Source of the DNA: Myxococcus guangdongensis | GTDB taxonomy: Bacteria > Myxococcota > Myxococcia > Myxococcales > Myxococcaceae | Assembly (NCBI RefSeq): GCF_024198255.1 | Contig: NZ_JAJVKW010000001.1 | Coordinates: forward strand, 62,001-126,000 | Direction of reading: 5' to 3' | Length of the DNA: 64,000 nucleotides | Shown here: one piece after another, positions 18,555 through 29,058 of the stretch | Layout of the letters: every line of letters starts with the position of its first letter | How positions within the stretch are numbered: position 1 is the first letter of the stretch | The notes under the pieces: model-generated | The model's input: the letters and a program-made list of their open reading frames with translations, nothing else | Told to the model about the DNA's origin: nothing | Database searches by the model: none | Program-made: the position numbers and the translations under genes

Positions 18555-19499
18555 ATGCGGGTCGCCATCCTCGCGGACATTCACGGCAACCTCCCCGCCT
18601 GCGAGGCCGTGCTGGAGGACATCGAGCGCTCCGTGGCGCCCGACTTCATCGTCGCGGCCGGAGACCTGGCGCTGCGCGGCGCGCACCCTCGCGAGACGGT
18701 GGACCTCATCTTCGACCGCTGCGACTCCGTGCTGATGGGGAACACGGACTGCTACCTCGCCGGGAACTACCTGGGGGGTGCGTACCGGGAGCGGGACCAC
18801 TGGAAGACGGAGCTTTTGCGCTGGACGCGGGAGCAGCTGGGCGAGGAGCACCTGCGCAAGCTGGGCGCCCTGCCCTTCTCCGTGCGCTACACGCCGCGCA
18901 AGGGGCAGGACCTCTTCGTGTGCCACGCCAACCCGCGCAACCTCGAGGAGTCGCTGGACCCCACGCTGGATGACGTGGCGGTGCGCCGCTACTTCGCCCA
19001 CCTGGACGCGGCCGCGTGCGCCTTCGGTCACCTGCACTTCCCCTATCGCCGCCGCGTGGGCCGCATGCTCATCGCGGACGTGGCCAGCGCGGGCATCCCA
19101 CGTGACGGAGACTTGCGCCCCGCCTACGGCGTCTTCACGTACACGCCCAAGGGCTGGCGCGTGCAGATTCGCCGCGTGCGCTACCCGGTGCGCAAGGCCA
19201 CCCAGGCGCTCACCGCGCGCCGCGTGCCCGGCGGCCCGCTGCTCATCCACAAGCTCGTGGAGGCGCGCTACCGCCACCACCACGCGCTGATGGAGGCCGC
19301 GCGCCGTCACTCCGGCCTGCCGCCTCCGGGCCCCGTGCTGCGGCCCCCACCGGGCGCGCCCATCCGCAACGCGGCGGTGCCGCTGGAGGGCCGGGCGCCA
19401 CCGGAGGTGGACCCCACCTCCCTGCCCACGGACATGGACGGAACCGTCACGGACGCGACGCCGCTGCCGCTGGATGTGTTGAACGACCTGGACGGCTGA
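18555..19499 (+). CDS. Metallophosphoesterase (YfcE/MJ0936-like)
   Basis: A 314-residue calcineurin-like phosphoesterase. It has Asp-x-His in VAILADIHGNLPA, the GD motif in VAAGDLAL, GNTD in place of GNH(D/E) (LMGNTDCYL), CHANP and a terminal GHLHFPY. The C-terminal 90 residues are Pro-rich and poorly conserved. It follows phoR by 12 bases and may be cotranscribed. The substrate is unknown; a phosphodiesterase role is typical. Confidence 0.82.
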   Translation: MRVAILADIHGNLPACEAVLEDIERSVAPDFIVAAGDLALRGAHPRETVDLIFDRCDSVLMGNTDCYLAGNYLGGAYRERDHWKTELLRWTREQLGEEHLRKLGALPFSVRYTPRKGQDLFVCHANPRNLEESLDPTLDDVAVRRYFAHLDAAACAFGHLHFPYRRRVGRMLIADVASAGIPRDGDLRPAYGVFTYTPKGWRVQIRRVRYPVRKATQALTARRVPGGPLLIHKLVEARYRHHHALMEAARRHSGLPPPGPVLRPPPGAPIRNAAVPLEGRAPPEVDPTSLPTDMDGTVTDATPLPLDVLNDLDG

Positions 19500-19559
19500 G
19501 TTTTGTCGCCAGGGCGTTGCTTGAGTCGAGGCGCGCCGGGTGGTTGAGGGCAGGCCACC

Positions 19560-20063
19560 ATGTCTCCCCGCGAACTGCCCCTGCTGCTCGTCCGCCACGC
19601 CGAAGCCGAGGAAGCCCACGTCCTGGGCGACGAAGCCCGCGCCCTCACCCCCGAAGGCCGCGCCCTGTTCCGCCAGCACGCGCGCAAGCTGGCCCGCCTC
19701 ACGCCGCTGCGCGGCATCATCACCAGCCCCCTGGTCCGCGCCGTCCAGACGGCGGAGCTGCTCGCCGAGGCCCTGGGCCTGGCCCAGGTGGACGTCCACC
19801 CCGCGCTCCTGCCGAAGAAGGGCGCGGCCCGCCGAATCCTCAAGCTCGCCCACGAGCTGGGCCCGGGCTTCGCGATGGTGGGCCACAACCCCTCGCTGGA
19901 GAAGGCGCTCGCGCTCGCGCTGGGCGACGACACCCGCGCCCCCGACAAGCTGCGCAAGGGCACGGCGGTGGCGCTGCGCTCCCTCGCAGACGACGGCGGC
20001 TACCAGCTGGTCTGGTGGGCCGCGCCGGGCCGCTCGCTCAAGCGCTACGACACGGAGGACTGA
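19560..20063 (+). CDS. sixA: Phosphohistidine phosphatase SixA-like
   Basis: A 167-residue histidine phosphatase. The catalytic RHG-type motif is LLVRHAEAEE with His13; ITSPLVRAVQTAELLA supplies the phosphate-binding Arg, and MVGHNPSLEK supplies the second catalytic His. SixA proteins remove phosphate from histidine-phosphorylated carriers, for example in the PTS or in Hpt domains. Its place next to a two-component pair suggests, but does not prove, a signalling role. It converges on the DUF1634 gene with two bases between the stops. Confidence 0.87.
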   Translation: MSPRELPLLLVRHAEAEEAHVLGDEARALTPEGRALFRQHARKLARLTPLRGIITSPLVRAVQTAELLAEALGLAQVDVHPALLPKKGAARRILKLAHELGPGFAMVGHNPSLEKALALALGDDTRAPDKLRKGTAVALRSLADDGGYQLVWWAAPGRSLKRYDTED

Positions 20064-20065
20064 CG

Positions 20066-20515
20066 TCAGCCCTCCGCCGCGCCCACCAGGAAGGACACCA
20101 GCAGGAGCGTCAGCACGCAGGTGGTGATGGCCACGTAGAGCCGGTCCTTCTGCTGCCGGAAGATGAGCAGCGACAGCGCCACGCGCATCACCGGCACGGC
20201 CATCATCACCAAGAGGCCCGCCATGACGAAGGACTGCCCGCGCGCGGCCATGGCGCCGGCCACCACGTCCGCCAGCCCATGCGGCACCGGGTGCGGCGCG
20301 GTGAGGCGCTCCAGCGCCTCCGACGACACCAGGTAGTCGGGGTGACGCAAGAACGTCACCACCGTGCCCAGCGTCACCAGCGCCATGCTGGCGAGCACGC
20401 CGTAGCGCAGCAAATCGCTGATGAGCAGCTCCGCGCTCAGCGGAGCGGAGCCGGCGGGGGGCACCACCACCGCGCGGACCTCCACGCGGGGCTCGTTCGA
20501 CCTGGGCTCACTCAT
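20066..20515 (-). CDS. DUF1634 membrane protein
   Basis: A 149-residue protein with three hydrophobic segments (about 33-55, 95-115 and 128-145). It matches DUF1634, a family usually encoded directly after TauE/SafE permeases. Its ATG overlaps the upstream permease stop (ATGA), so it is translationally coupled and is presumably an accessory subunit. I start at 20515 (MSEPRSNEP); the long frame extending upstream is a shadow of the permease gene. Confidence 0.8.
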   Translation of the reverse strand: MSEPRSNEPRVEVRAVVVPPAGSAPLSAELLISDLLRYGVLASMALVTLGTVVTFLRHPDYLVSSEALERLTAPHPVPHGLADVVAGAMAARGQSFVMAGLLVMMAVPVMRVALSLLIFRQQKDRLYVAITTCVLTLLLVSFLVGAAEG

Positions 20516-21357
20516 GACGACCACCCCTTGCGCAGCATCTCGAAGGCCACCCACAGCAACACGCCCACGAAGAGCGCGCGCAGCCACGCGGCGTTCACCC
20601 GGGCCATCAGGTGCCGCGAGCCCAGCCACGCGCCCAGCGTGACACCCACGCACACGGGCCCCGCGATGAACGGGTCGATGTGGCCCCGCGCGAAGTACAC
20701 GCCCGCGCTGGCCGCCGCCGTGACGCCAATCATGAAGTTGCTCGTGGCGGTGGACACCTTCAACGGCAGCCGCATCGTCAGGTCCATGGCGGGCACCTTC
20801 AGCGCGCCCGAGCCGATGCCCAGCATGCCGCTCACCGTGCCGGCCACGTACATCAGCCCCAGCCCCGCCACGGGACGGGTGACGCGGTAGCCCACCTCGC
20901 GCCCCAGCGACTCGTCGAAGTAGCTGCCGTGCAGCCCCAGCCGGTCCGCGAGCGCGTCCTCGGGCACCTCGGTGGGGACAGCGTCCGACTTCAGCCGGCG
21001 CAGCATCACCAGCGCCGAGTACGCCATGACGGCGCCGAAGACGAGGTACACCCCACGCCCGCCCACCCGACCCGACAGGAAGGCCCCGGTGAGCGCGCCC
21101 GCGGTGGTGGCCACCTCCAGGAACATGGCCACGCGCAGGTTGGCCATCCGCTCGCGCACGTACGCCGCCGCGGCCCCGCTGGACGTGGCGATGACGGAGA
21201 CGATGGACGCCCCCACCGCGTAGTGGATGTCCACCTTCAACAACAGCGTCAGCACGGGGATGAGGATGAGCCCGCCGCCAATCCCCAGGAGCGAGCCCAA
21301 AAGGCCCGCGCCCACGGAGAAGGCGAGGACGACGAACGTGAAGAGGAAGGGTGTCAT
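20512..21357 (-). CDS. TauE/SafE family sulfite/anion exporter
   Basis: A 281-residue membrane protein with eight or so helices. It shows the duplicated Gly-rich signature of the family, GSLLGIGGGLILIPVL in the first half and GMLGIGSGALKVPAMDL in the second. Members export sulfite, sulfoacetate or other small organic/sulfur anions. It lies about 100 bases downstream of carbonic anhydrase and is coupled to the DUF1634 gene. The exact substrate cannot be read from sequence. Confidence 0.88.
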   Translation of the reverse strand: MTPFLFTFVVLAFSVGAGLLGSLLGIGGGLILIPVLTLLLKVDIHYAVGASIVSVIATSSGAAAAYVRERMANLRVAMFLEVATTAGALTGAFLSGRVGGRGVYLVFGAVMAYSALVMLRRLKSDAVPTEVPEDALADRLGLHGSYFDESLGREVGYRVTRPVAGLGLMYVAGTVSGMLGIGSGALKVPAMDLTMRLPLKVSTATSNFMIGVTAAASAGVYFARGHIDPFIAGPVCVGVTLGAWLGSRHLMARVNAAWLRALFVGVLLWVAFEMLRKGWSS

Positions 21358-21456
21358 GCGGCGCCGGGCCGCATCCTTCCTCTCCCCCGCCCGATTTCCA
21401 ATCAGGAGTCACGGCCCATGGCGGGCCGTGCCCCTCGCCTGCTTGCTACGAGACGA

Positions 21457-22206
21457 CTAGTGGCCGCCGGCCACGGCCGACAGGTGCACCGCGCCGTTCG
21501 ACTGGTTCGCCGCCGTGCCCTCGCCGGGGTGCAGCGAGTCGCCGCCCAGCTCGCGCAGGAGCGCCTCCCCCACCAGCTCCGTCATGGGGATGAAGCGGCC
21601 GTGCGCCGGGCGCCACACGTGCACCTGCGCGTTGGCGATGTCGAACCACCACCCGTGCAGCCGCAGCTTGCCCGCCGCCACGCGCTCCTTCACGAGCGGG
21701 TAGGAGGCCACGTGCGCCAGCTGCTGGAGCACGTTGAGCTGCGAGAGGCGGTCGTACTCCGGCAGGCCCTCGCCCACCGCGCTGCCCGCGTTGAACGTCT
21801 TGAGCGACTCGTTGCCGTGCGCCAGCCACGCCGACAGGTTCGGCGCGCCGGGCACCTGACCGCCGCCGAGCAGCGCCTTCATCGCGCCGCAGCTCGAGTG
21901 GCCGCAGATGACCACGTCCTGGACCTCGAGGTTGGAGATGGAGAACTCCAGCGCCGCGGCCTCGGACTGGTCACCCGTGGAGACGCCGTGCGCGTCCGAC
22001 GCGGGCACCATGTTGCCCACGTTGCGCACGACGAACAGGTCGCCGGGGTCCGTGGACACCATGAGGTTCGGCACCAGCCGGCTGTCCGAGCAGGAGATGA
22101 AGAGACAATCCGGAGACTGCCCCTTGGCCAGCCTGGCGAACACGTCTCGGTAAGCAGGCCGGCTCTTGAGCTGGAAGTCCAAGAGACCACGAATGAGCTT
22201 CTTCAT
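21457..22206 (-). CDS. Beta-class carbonic anhydrase
   Basis: A 249-residue beta-carbonic anhydrase. The zinc ligands are Cys39 (ISCSDSRL, with the Asp41-Arg43 dyad), His103 and Cys106 (CGHSSCGAM). It interconverts CO2 and bicarbonate. Its ATG overlaps the stop of the SulP transporter by four bases. SulP-carbonic anhydrase pairs are a known bicarbonate-uptake arrangement. Expression is probably driven by the sigma-54 promoter ahead of the SulP gene. Confidence 0.93.
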   Translation of the reverse strand: MKKLIRGLLDFQLKSRPAYRDVFARLAKGQSPDCLFISCSDSRLVPNLMVSTDPGDLFVVRNVGNMVPASDAHGVSTGDQSEAAALEFSISNLEVQDVVICGHSSCGAMKALLGGGQVPGAPNLSAWLAHGNESLKTFNAGSAVGEGLPEYDRLSQLNVLQQLAHVASYPLVKERVAAGKLRLHGWWFDIANAQVHVWRPAHGRFIPMTELVGEALLRELGGDSLHPGEGTAANQSNGAVHLSAVAGGH

Positions 22207-23744
22207 CGGGCACCTTCTGAGGCGAGAGTGTTGTTGGAAACCTGGTGACCCAGGACAGGACTCGAGGTCTTGGACGTCCCGCTGCGGACCCAGACCTCCT
22301 CGAGCGACTCCATGACGACCGAGCCGCCCGTCTTGCGATGCGTGTCACTCCAGCTTTCGATGGCCTCGAAGCCCGAGTGGTCCAGCGTATCCACGGCCAG
22401 GTCCACGCGAACCTTGGAGCCCGCGGGAACCTGCGCCAGCGCCGTCGACAGACGGGGAACACCCACGAAGGTGAGCGAGCCGCTCACCACCACGAGGTAC
22501 TCGTCGTGGGCCTGCTTCACGTCGACCTTCACGCTGCCCAGCCGCCACAACAACCGCAGGATGGCCACCAGCAATCCCAGGCCGATGCCCGCCAGCAGGT
22601 TGATGCCGACGACGCCCGCCACCGTCACCGCGTAGACCATGACTTCGCCGCGCTTCTGCAGCTCGCGGATGTGGTGCAGGTTCACCAGCTTGGTGCCGAC
22701 GACGACGAGCAGACCGGCCAGCACCGTCAGCGGCACCAGGCCCGCCACCGAGCCGAGCGTGGTGACGAACACCAGCAGCAGCACGCCGTGGATGACCGCC
22801 GACCAGCGCGACTTCGCGCCCGCCGCGATGTTCGCCGCGCTGCGCACGATGACGCCCGTGATCGGCAGGCCGCCGACGAGCCCGGACACCGTGTTCGCCA
22901 CGCCCTGCGCGAACAGCTCCTTGTCCAGGTTGGCCCGGGGGCCCGTGTGCATCTTGTCCGTGGCCACCGCCGACAGGAGCGACTCCGCGCTCGCCACCAG
23001 CGCCAGCGACAGCACCGCCGCGATGAACGTGCCCCAGTTGCCCGTGGGAATCGCCGGCAGCTGGATGCTGCTGAACACGTTCTCTGGCAGCTGCACGCGC
23101 GCCACTTCCGCGCCCCAGAACACCGAGGCCGCCGTCGCGCCCACCACCGCCACCAGCGGCGCGGGGACGAGCTTCAGCTTGCCCTTGGCGAGGAATGGCC
23201 ACACCACCATCAACCCGATGGTGACCAGGCCCAGCACGGCGGCCGGACCATGCAGGCCGATGATCTGCTCGGGCAGTTCCTTGATGTTCTGCCACGCGCT
23301 CGACTGGGGACTGCCGCCCAGCACGATGTGCACCTGCCCCAGCACGATGAGGATGCCGATGCCCGCCAGCATTCCGTGAATCACCGCGGGCGAAATCGCC
23401 AGGGCCGCGCGCGCCACCTTCAGGCCACCGAAGGCCATCTGCAGCACGCCCGCCACGGCCACCGCCGCGCATGTCATCGCCAGACCCATGGTCTGGATGA
23501 AGCCGAACACCATCACCGCCAGGCCGGCCGCGGGGCCACTCACCTGGAGCGGCGCACCGCCCAACAGGCCCACCACCACACCGCCCACCACGCCGGCGAT
23601 GAGGCCCGACACGATGGGCGCACCGGAAGCCAGGGCGATGCCCATGCACAACGGCAACGCCACCAGGAACACCACCAAGGAAGCGGGCAGGTCAGCGGCC
23701 AGGTTCTTCCAGGCCGAGCCAGCGTTCCCATGACTCGTCGACAT
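22203..23744 (-). CDS. SulP-family anion/bicarbonate transporter
   Basis: A 513-residue SulP permease with about eleven to fourteen membrane segments. It starts ADLPASLVVFLVALPLCMG and includes GLVGGLPITGVIVRS and a STAS-type cytosolic domain over the last 110 residues. Coupling to carbonic anhydrase suggests bicarbonate rather than sulfate as substrate (inference). Two in-frame ATGs lie at 23750 and 23744. GGAGG is only three bases from the first but nine from the second, so I prefer 23744. A sigma-54 promoter lies about 65 bases upstream. Confidence 0.87.
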   Translation of the reverse strand: MSTSHGNAGSAWKNLAADLPASLVVFLVALPLCMGIALASGAPIVSGLIAGVVGGVVVGLLGGAPLQVSGPAAGLAVMVFGFIQTMGLAMTCAAVAVAGVLQMAFGGLKVARAALAISPAVIHGMLAGIGILIVLGQVHIVLGGSPQSSAWQNIKELPEQIIGLHGPAAVLGLVTIGLMVVWPFLAKGKLKLVPAPLVAVVGATAASVFWGAEVARVQLPENVFSSIQLPAIPTGNWGTFIAAVLSLALVASAESLLSAVATDKMHTGPRANLDKELFAQGVANTVSGLVGGLPITGVIVRSAANIAAGAKSRWSAVIHGVLLLVFVTTLGSVAGLVPLTVLAGLLVVVGTKLVNLHHIRELQKRGEVMVYAVTVAGVVGINLLAGIGLGLLVAILRLLWRLGSVKVDVKQAHDEYLVVVSGSLTFVGVPRLSTALAQVPAGSKVRVDLAVDTLDHSGFEAIESWSDTHRKTGGSVVMESLEEVWVRSGTSKTSSPVLGHQVSNNTLASEGAR

Positions 23745-23808
23745 CGCCATACACCTCCACGAGAAGACGCCACCGGGGTGGCGCACGCTGAGTCTCGCGG
23801 CGCGTCAT

Positions 23809-23824
23809 GGCAATGAATGTGCCA
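23809..23824 (-). promoter_or_regulatory. Sigma-54 (-24/-12) promoter of the SulP-carbonic anhydrase operon
   Basis: The minus strand reads TGGCACATTCATTGCC. The GG and GC dinucleotides are exactly ten bases apart, and the sequence is nearly consensus TGGCAC-N5-TTGC. Predicted transcription starts near 23798, about 50 bases before the SulP start codon. The next gene upstream encodes an NtrC-type activator. Confidence 0.75.
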
Positions 23825-23833
23825 CGCCTCAAA

Positions 23834-23868
23834 CCCCTGGATTCACATGCGAATCCCCCCATCAGGGG
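23834..23868. repeat. Nested inverted repeats upstream of the sigma-54 promoter
   Basis: CCCCTG (23834-23839) and CAGGGG (23863-23868) enclose GATTC (23840-23844) and GAATC (23851-23855). This lies just upstream of the -24 element and could be a regulator-binding site, or the tail hairpin of the NtrC-type gene's transcript. Confidence 0.35.
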
Positions 23869-23908
23869 TGGGCGGGCGATGAAAGGAAACTTCAGTGACC
23901 GAGGGCCG

Positions 23909-23940
23909 ACTTCAAGAAATTTGAGCAAGGAACTTGAAGT
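23909..23940. promoter_or_regulatory. Candidate enhancer (UAS) for the NtrC-type activator
   Basis: ACTTCAAG (23909-23916) and CTTGAAGT (23933-23940) are perfect 8-bp inverted repeats, 16 bases apart, in an unusually AT-rich patch. The centre is about 100 bases upstream of the -24 element, the usual distance for a sigma-54 enhancer. Confidence 0.5.
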
Positions 23941-23985
23941 CCCCTGCCCCGGGCGGCCGGCAGCGGCCCGACTGGCGACAGCGGC

Positions 23986-25325
<1,340 letters not shown>

Positions 25326-25329
<4 letters not shown>

Positions 25330-27002
25330 GAGGTGCGCTCCAGGGGCAGCCGCAGCGTGAAGAGGCTGCCCTGTGGACGGCGGGTATAGGTCAGGCTTCC
25401 ACCATGTGCCTCCACGGACGTGCGCGCCATGGGCAACCCCAGGCCCACGCCCTTGGCCCGTCCGGTGGCGAAAGGCTCCCACAACCGGGGCTCCAGCCGG
25501 GGGTCCACCCCGCCCGCGTTGTCCTCCACCACCAGCACCGCCTCCGGGCCCTCGCGCGACAGGCTCACCGACACCCACGGCGAGGGGCGCAGGCCCGTGT
25601 CCTTCGCCACCGCGCCCGCCTCCACCGCGTTGCGCACCAGGTTGTCGACGGCGGACACCAGCAGCGCCGCGTCCCCCTGCACGGTGAGATGCTCCTCCAG
25701 CGACGTGCGCAGCTCCACCGTCTCCGACTCCGGCAGCATCCGCACCGACTGCAGCGCCTCGCCCACCAACAGGTGCAGCTCACAGCTGCGGCGCAGCGCG
25801 GCGCGGGGCGCGCCGAACGACAGGAGCGAGCGCGCCAGGTGCCCCAGCCGCTCCACCTGCGAGCGCAGGCCGATGACCGGCAGCTCGCTGCCCGCGGGCG
25901 TGGTCCTCAGCACCGACAGCGCCGCCTGGATGCCGTTGAGCGCGTTCTTCACCTCGTGCGCGATGAGCGCGGCGGCCGTGCCCAACGCCGCCATGGTCTC
26001 CTGGCGACGCAGCCGCTCCTCCGCCGCGAGCAGCGAGCGGTAGGAGTGACGCAGCAGCACGAGGAACAGGCCCAGCGTGCAGGTGAGCAGCGCGATGTGG
26101 AAGGCGAGCTGGCGCAGGAAGCGCGAGCGCAGCCCAGCGGTGGCGGACTCCTCCTCCTCGAGCACCACCAGCAGCAGCTCGCTCCTGCCCACCCACGCCG
26201 CGGCCCCCATCAGCCGCGTGCCCTCCAGCATCAGCGGCCCGGGCGCCTTCGCCAGCGCGCGCAGCGACTGCGAGAAGTCCTCCGCGTGGCTGAAGGTCGC
26301 CGACGGCAGGAGCAGCCGCCCGCGCGCGTCCATCAGGAACAGCGCCGTCTCCTCCGTGGCGCGCGTGGGCAGGGCCTCCGTGCGCACCTCGCCGAGCAGC
26401 ACGCCCTTGAGCTGGCCGTCGTTCATCATCGGCACCGCCACCACCAGCGGGCCGCCCTCGCCCTCCAGCAGGTCGATGGTGGGCGCCTTCCTCTCCACCA
26501 TGCGCTGGAACCAGGGCCTGCGCGTAATCGGCGTCGCGCCCAGGGACATGCCGGGAGGGTCGCTCCACACGCGCTCCCCCTTGGGGCCCAGCAGCGCCAC
26601 GCCCTCGGAGAAGAGCGACGAGTGGTAGAAGGCGCTGTCGAGCAGGGCCTGCTCCGCGGGGGACGCGCCGTCCTCGGGCAGCAGCATGGGGTGACCCGCG
26701 ACGCGCGCGAGCTCCGCCTCCAGGAGCAGCAGGTGGACCCCCAACGCGTCCGCCTGCACCCGGGCCTGGTTGGACAGGTGGCCGAGCAGCTCCTCGCGCG
26801 CGTTGTCCACGTCCTCGAGGTAGCCGAGGACGGGGCTCGTCAGCGCCACCACCCCCACCAGGCCCAGGCCCAGGAGCGCCGAGCGCCCACCCCTCCGCTG
26901 CTCCTGCGCCAGCTCCCCGGGCGTGGGCGTCAGCGTGGGCAGCGGCAGGTGGCGCAGGGGCGCGGTGGAGGGTGGCGCGGGAGGCGGTTCGGGCGGGGTC
27001 AT
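25326..27002 (-). CDS. Membrane sensor histidine kinase paired with the NtrC-type regulator
   Basis: A 558-residue kinase with transmembrane segments at about 41-60 and 298-317. These bracket a roughly 235-residue periplasmic sensor domain of the Cache type (RRPWFQRMVER and GLPLVVAVPMM-like strands). The H-box is AALIAHEVKNALNG with His349, and the C-terminal ATPase has NLVRNAVEAGA, DNAGGVDP and GVGLGLPMAR. The start at 27002 (MTPPEPPP) is chosen over a GTG nine codons upstream; neither has a strong ribosome site. Its stop overlaps the regulator start. The ligand is unknown; small organic acids or inorganic carbon are plausible from context only. Confidence 0.88.
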
Positions 27003-27076
27003 GGCGTGCTCGCCCCGCCGTTGTGGCACAGCCCCCGCGCCTGGGGAACCGACAACGCGCTGGCGTCAGCCCGCGC

Positions 27077-28474
27077 TCACTCCAGGTCCTCGCGACGACG
27101 CAGGTCCACGGTCGGAGGCGGTGGCGCCAGGCTGGCCGCCTCCCCTCCACCGCGCATCCTGTCCAACACCTGACGCGCCCGGTCCGGCTTCACCTCGCCC
27201 TCCTGCACGAGCAGCGCGGCGATGGCCTCCACCCACTCGGGCGGCGCGCCCACGCTCGAGGCCACGGTGCGCGCATGCACCGTCATGTGGCCCCGCTGCA
27301 CGCCCGCCGCGCCCAGTTCGCGCAGCGCCGCCAGGTTCTGCGCCAGCCCCACCGAGACGAAGATGCACGCCAGCTCCCGCGCGCTGGGACGCCCCAGCAA
27401 GGTGAGCGCCGACTGGACCCCCGGGTGCGCCTGGAGCGTTGCGCCCACGGTGCCCAGCGCGAGCGGCAGCTGGATTTCGCCCAGCAGGTTGCCGCCCTCC
27501 CTGCGCCACACCGACAGCGGGCCGTAGCGCCCCTTGAGGGCCGCGAACGCGTGCGCGCCCGCCTCGATGGCGCGCCAGTCCTGCCCCGTCGCGAGCGCGA
27601 GCGCGTCGATGCCGTTCATGATGCCCTTGTTGTGCGCGGCCGCCCGGTACGGGTCCGCCTGGGCGAAGCGGCTGGCCTGGACCACGCCCTCCGCCACCTC
27701 CGTTCCGGACAGCCCGAAGTCCCCCAGCATCCGTTCGGGGATGGAACAGCGCGCGCGCGCCAGGCACTGGGCCGACAGGTGCGTCAGGGCTCGCACATAG
27801 ACCTTGCCCCCGGTGAGCTGCTCGATGCGCGGCGCCAGCGTCTCCATCATCGAGTCCACCACGTCCGCGCCCTGCGCCTCCCGGGTGTCGACGTGCACAT
27901 GCACCACGAGCAGCGGGTCCATGCCGGGCTCCGGCGAGGGCAACAGCCGGACCTCCACTTCCCGCGCCCCGCCGCCCTCCTGCGCCAGCTGCGGGTGCAG
28001 GCTGTTGGCCAGCGCGAGCAGCTCCGTGCGGGCCTCCAGGATGCGCGCCATGGCGAAGCTGGGCGGACCGAAGCGGGTGACCTGGATCTGCCCGAGCATC
28101 AACGACGGGTCCGCCTCCGCGAGGAAGCCGCCCACCTCCCCCACCAGCTTCGCCGCGAAGGAGGCCGCGGTGATGATGGACGGCTCCTCCACCACCATGG
28201 GCACCGCGTAGACGCGCCCGTTCACCTTCAGATGGAGCCCCAGCCCCAAGGGCAGGCTGAAGAGCCCCACCGCGCTCTCCACCGCGGACAGGGTCGTCTG
28301 CATCCGGGGCCCCTGCTCCCCGGTGAGCCCGCTCAACGCCTCCGCGTCCAACCCCAGCTCCACCCCCACCCGCTCACGGCGCTCCTCCAGCGACAGCCGT
28401 TGGAAGCCGGCGAACACGGACTGGGTGGACCTGTCACCACGAACGCCCTGCGTATCCAGAAACTCATCCGTCAT
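27077..28474 (-). CDS. mvaA: Class II 3-hydroxy-3-methylglutaryl-CoA reductase
   Basis: A 465-residue HMG-CoA reductase of the bacterial class II type. Visible active-site regions are VEEPSIITAASF with the catalytic Glu, AAHNKGIMNGIDALALATG with the Lys and Asp, and a late GHMTVHARTV with the His. It interconverts mevalonate and HMG-CoA. Myxobacteria use mevalonate for isoprenoids, so a synthetic role is likely. No other mevalonate gene is nearby. A GAGGTGATC site precedes the ATG at 28474. Confidence 0.93.
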   Translation of the reverse strand: MTDEFLDTQGVRGDRSTQSVFAGFQRLSLEERRERVGVELGLDAEALSGLTGEQGPRMQTTLSAVESAVGLFSLPLGLGLHLKVNGRVYAVPMVVEEPSIITAASFAAKLVGEVGGFLAEADPSLMLGQIQVTRFGPPSFAMARILEARTELLALANSLHPQLAQEGGGAREVEVRLLPSPEPGMDPLLVVHVHVDTREAQGADVVDSMMETLAPRIEQLTGGKVYVRALTHLSAQCLARARCSIPERMLGDFGLSGTEVAEGVVQASRFAQADPYRAAAHNKGIMNGIDALALATGQDWRAIEAGAHAFAALKGRYGPLSVWRREGGNLLGEIQLPLALGTVGATLQAHPGVQSALTLLGRPSARELACIFVSVGLAQNLAALRELGAAGVQRGHMTVHARTVASSVGAPPEWVEAIAALLVQEGEVKPDRARQVLDRMRGGGEAASLAPPPPTVDLRRREDLE

Positions 28475-29058
28475 CGATCACCTCACGCCATGACAATCCC
28501 TCTCAAATGAGTCACACACCACCCACGAGCAATATGACACATCACCACCCCCTGGGAGCCATTGTCTCCCCGTGGACGTTCGTGCCCCGAGGCGGTTCGT
28601 CAGCCCACAGATGCATTGAACCCGAGCACAGGGAACCCCGTCCCGAAGCAACGGGCCAGGTCTCATGGACGATTCCTTGCATCAAGGCCTTACAATCCTT
28701 CCACACTAATCCCGGGTGTCCACTCCATCAGCCCGCAGCCGGACCCGCACGCGCCTCGTCTGTCTTTGCAAAGACTTGCAGCCCGCGCTTCGTTCGCCGC
28801 GTGCAACACGTGCGGGCTGTCCGGCACGTGGAGGCGAGGTCTCCCCAGAAGACGTCCGGGCCCCCGGACCTGTCTTCAGTAATGGGCTGGGGCTGGCGGA
28901 CGCAGGCCCCCTCGGTCCCAGCGCCATGTCACATTCTTGTCAGAACTTCTCAGCCCGCAATCCTGGCGGCTCGCTCGCCCTGAAATCCGCCCGCATCACA
29001 CAATCGTTGCAAACGCGTCACGTGCATGGAAATCGGGCCACGCAGACTCCTGGGCGCC
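28475..29058. other. Intergenic region between mvaA and the orphan PhoB-type gene
   Basis: About 580 bases of lower coding character. Open frames on both strands lack ribosome sites and domain features. It includes the Pho-box-like repeats at 28926-28954 and presumably the divergent mvaA promoter. Confidence 0.55.
28926..28954 (+). promoter_or_regulatory. Pho-box-like direct repeats upstream of the phosphate locus
   Basis: ATGTCAC, TTGTCAG and TCTCAGC follow one another with four-base spacers, an exact 11-bp period as in PhoB/PhoP binding sites. They lie about 105 bases upstream of the orphan PhoB-type gene, suggesting autoregulation or control by the other PhoB. Confidence 0.55.

Noticed and set aside
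28507..28983. Plus-strand 158-codon frame between mvaA and the orphan PhoB-type gene
   Set aside because: No ribosome site and no domain or signal features; it covers the Pho-box region.
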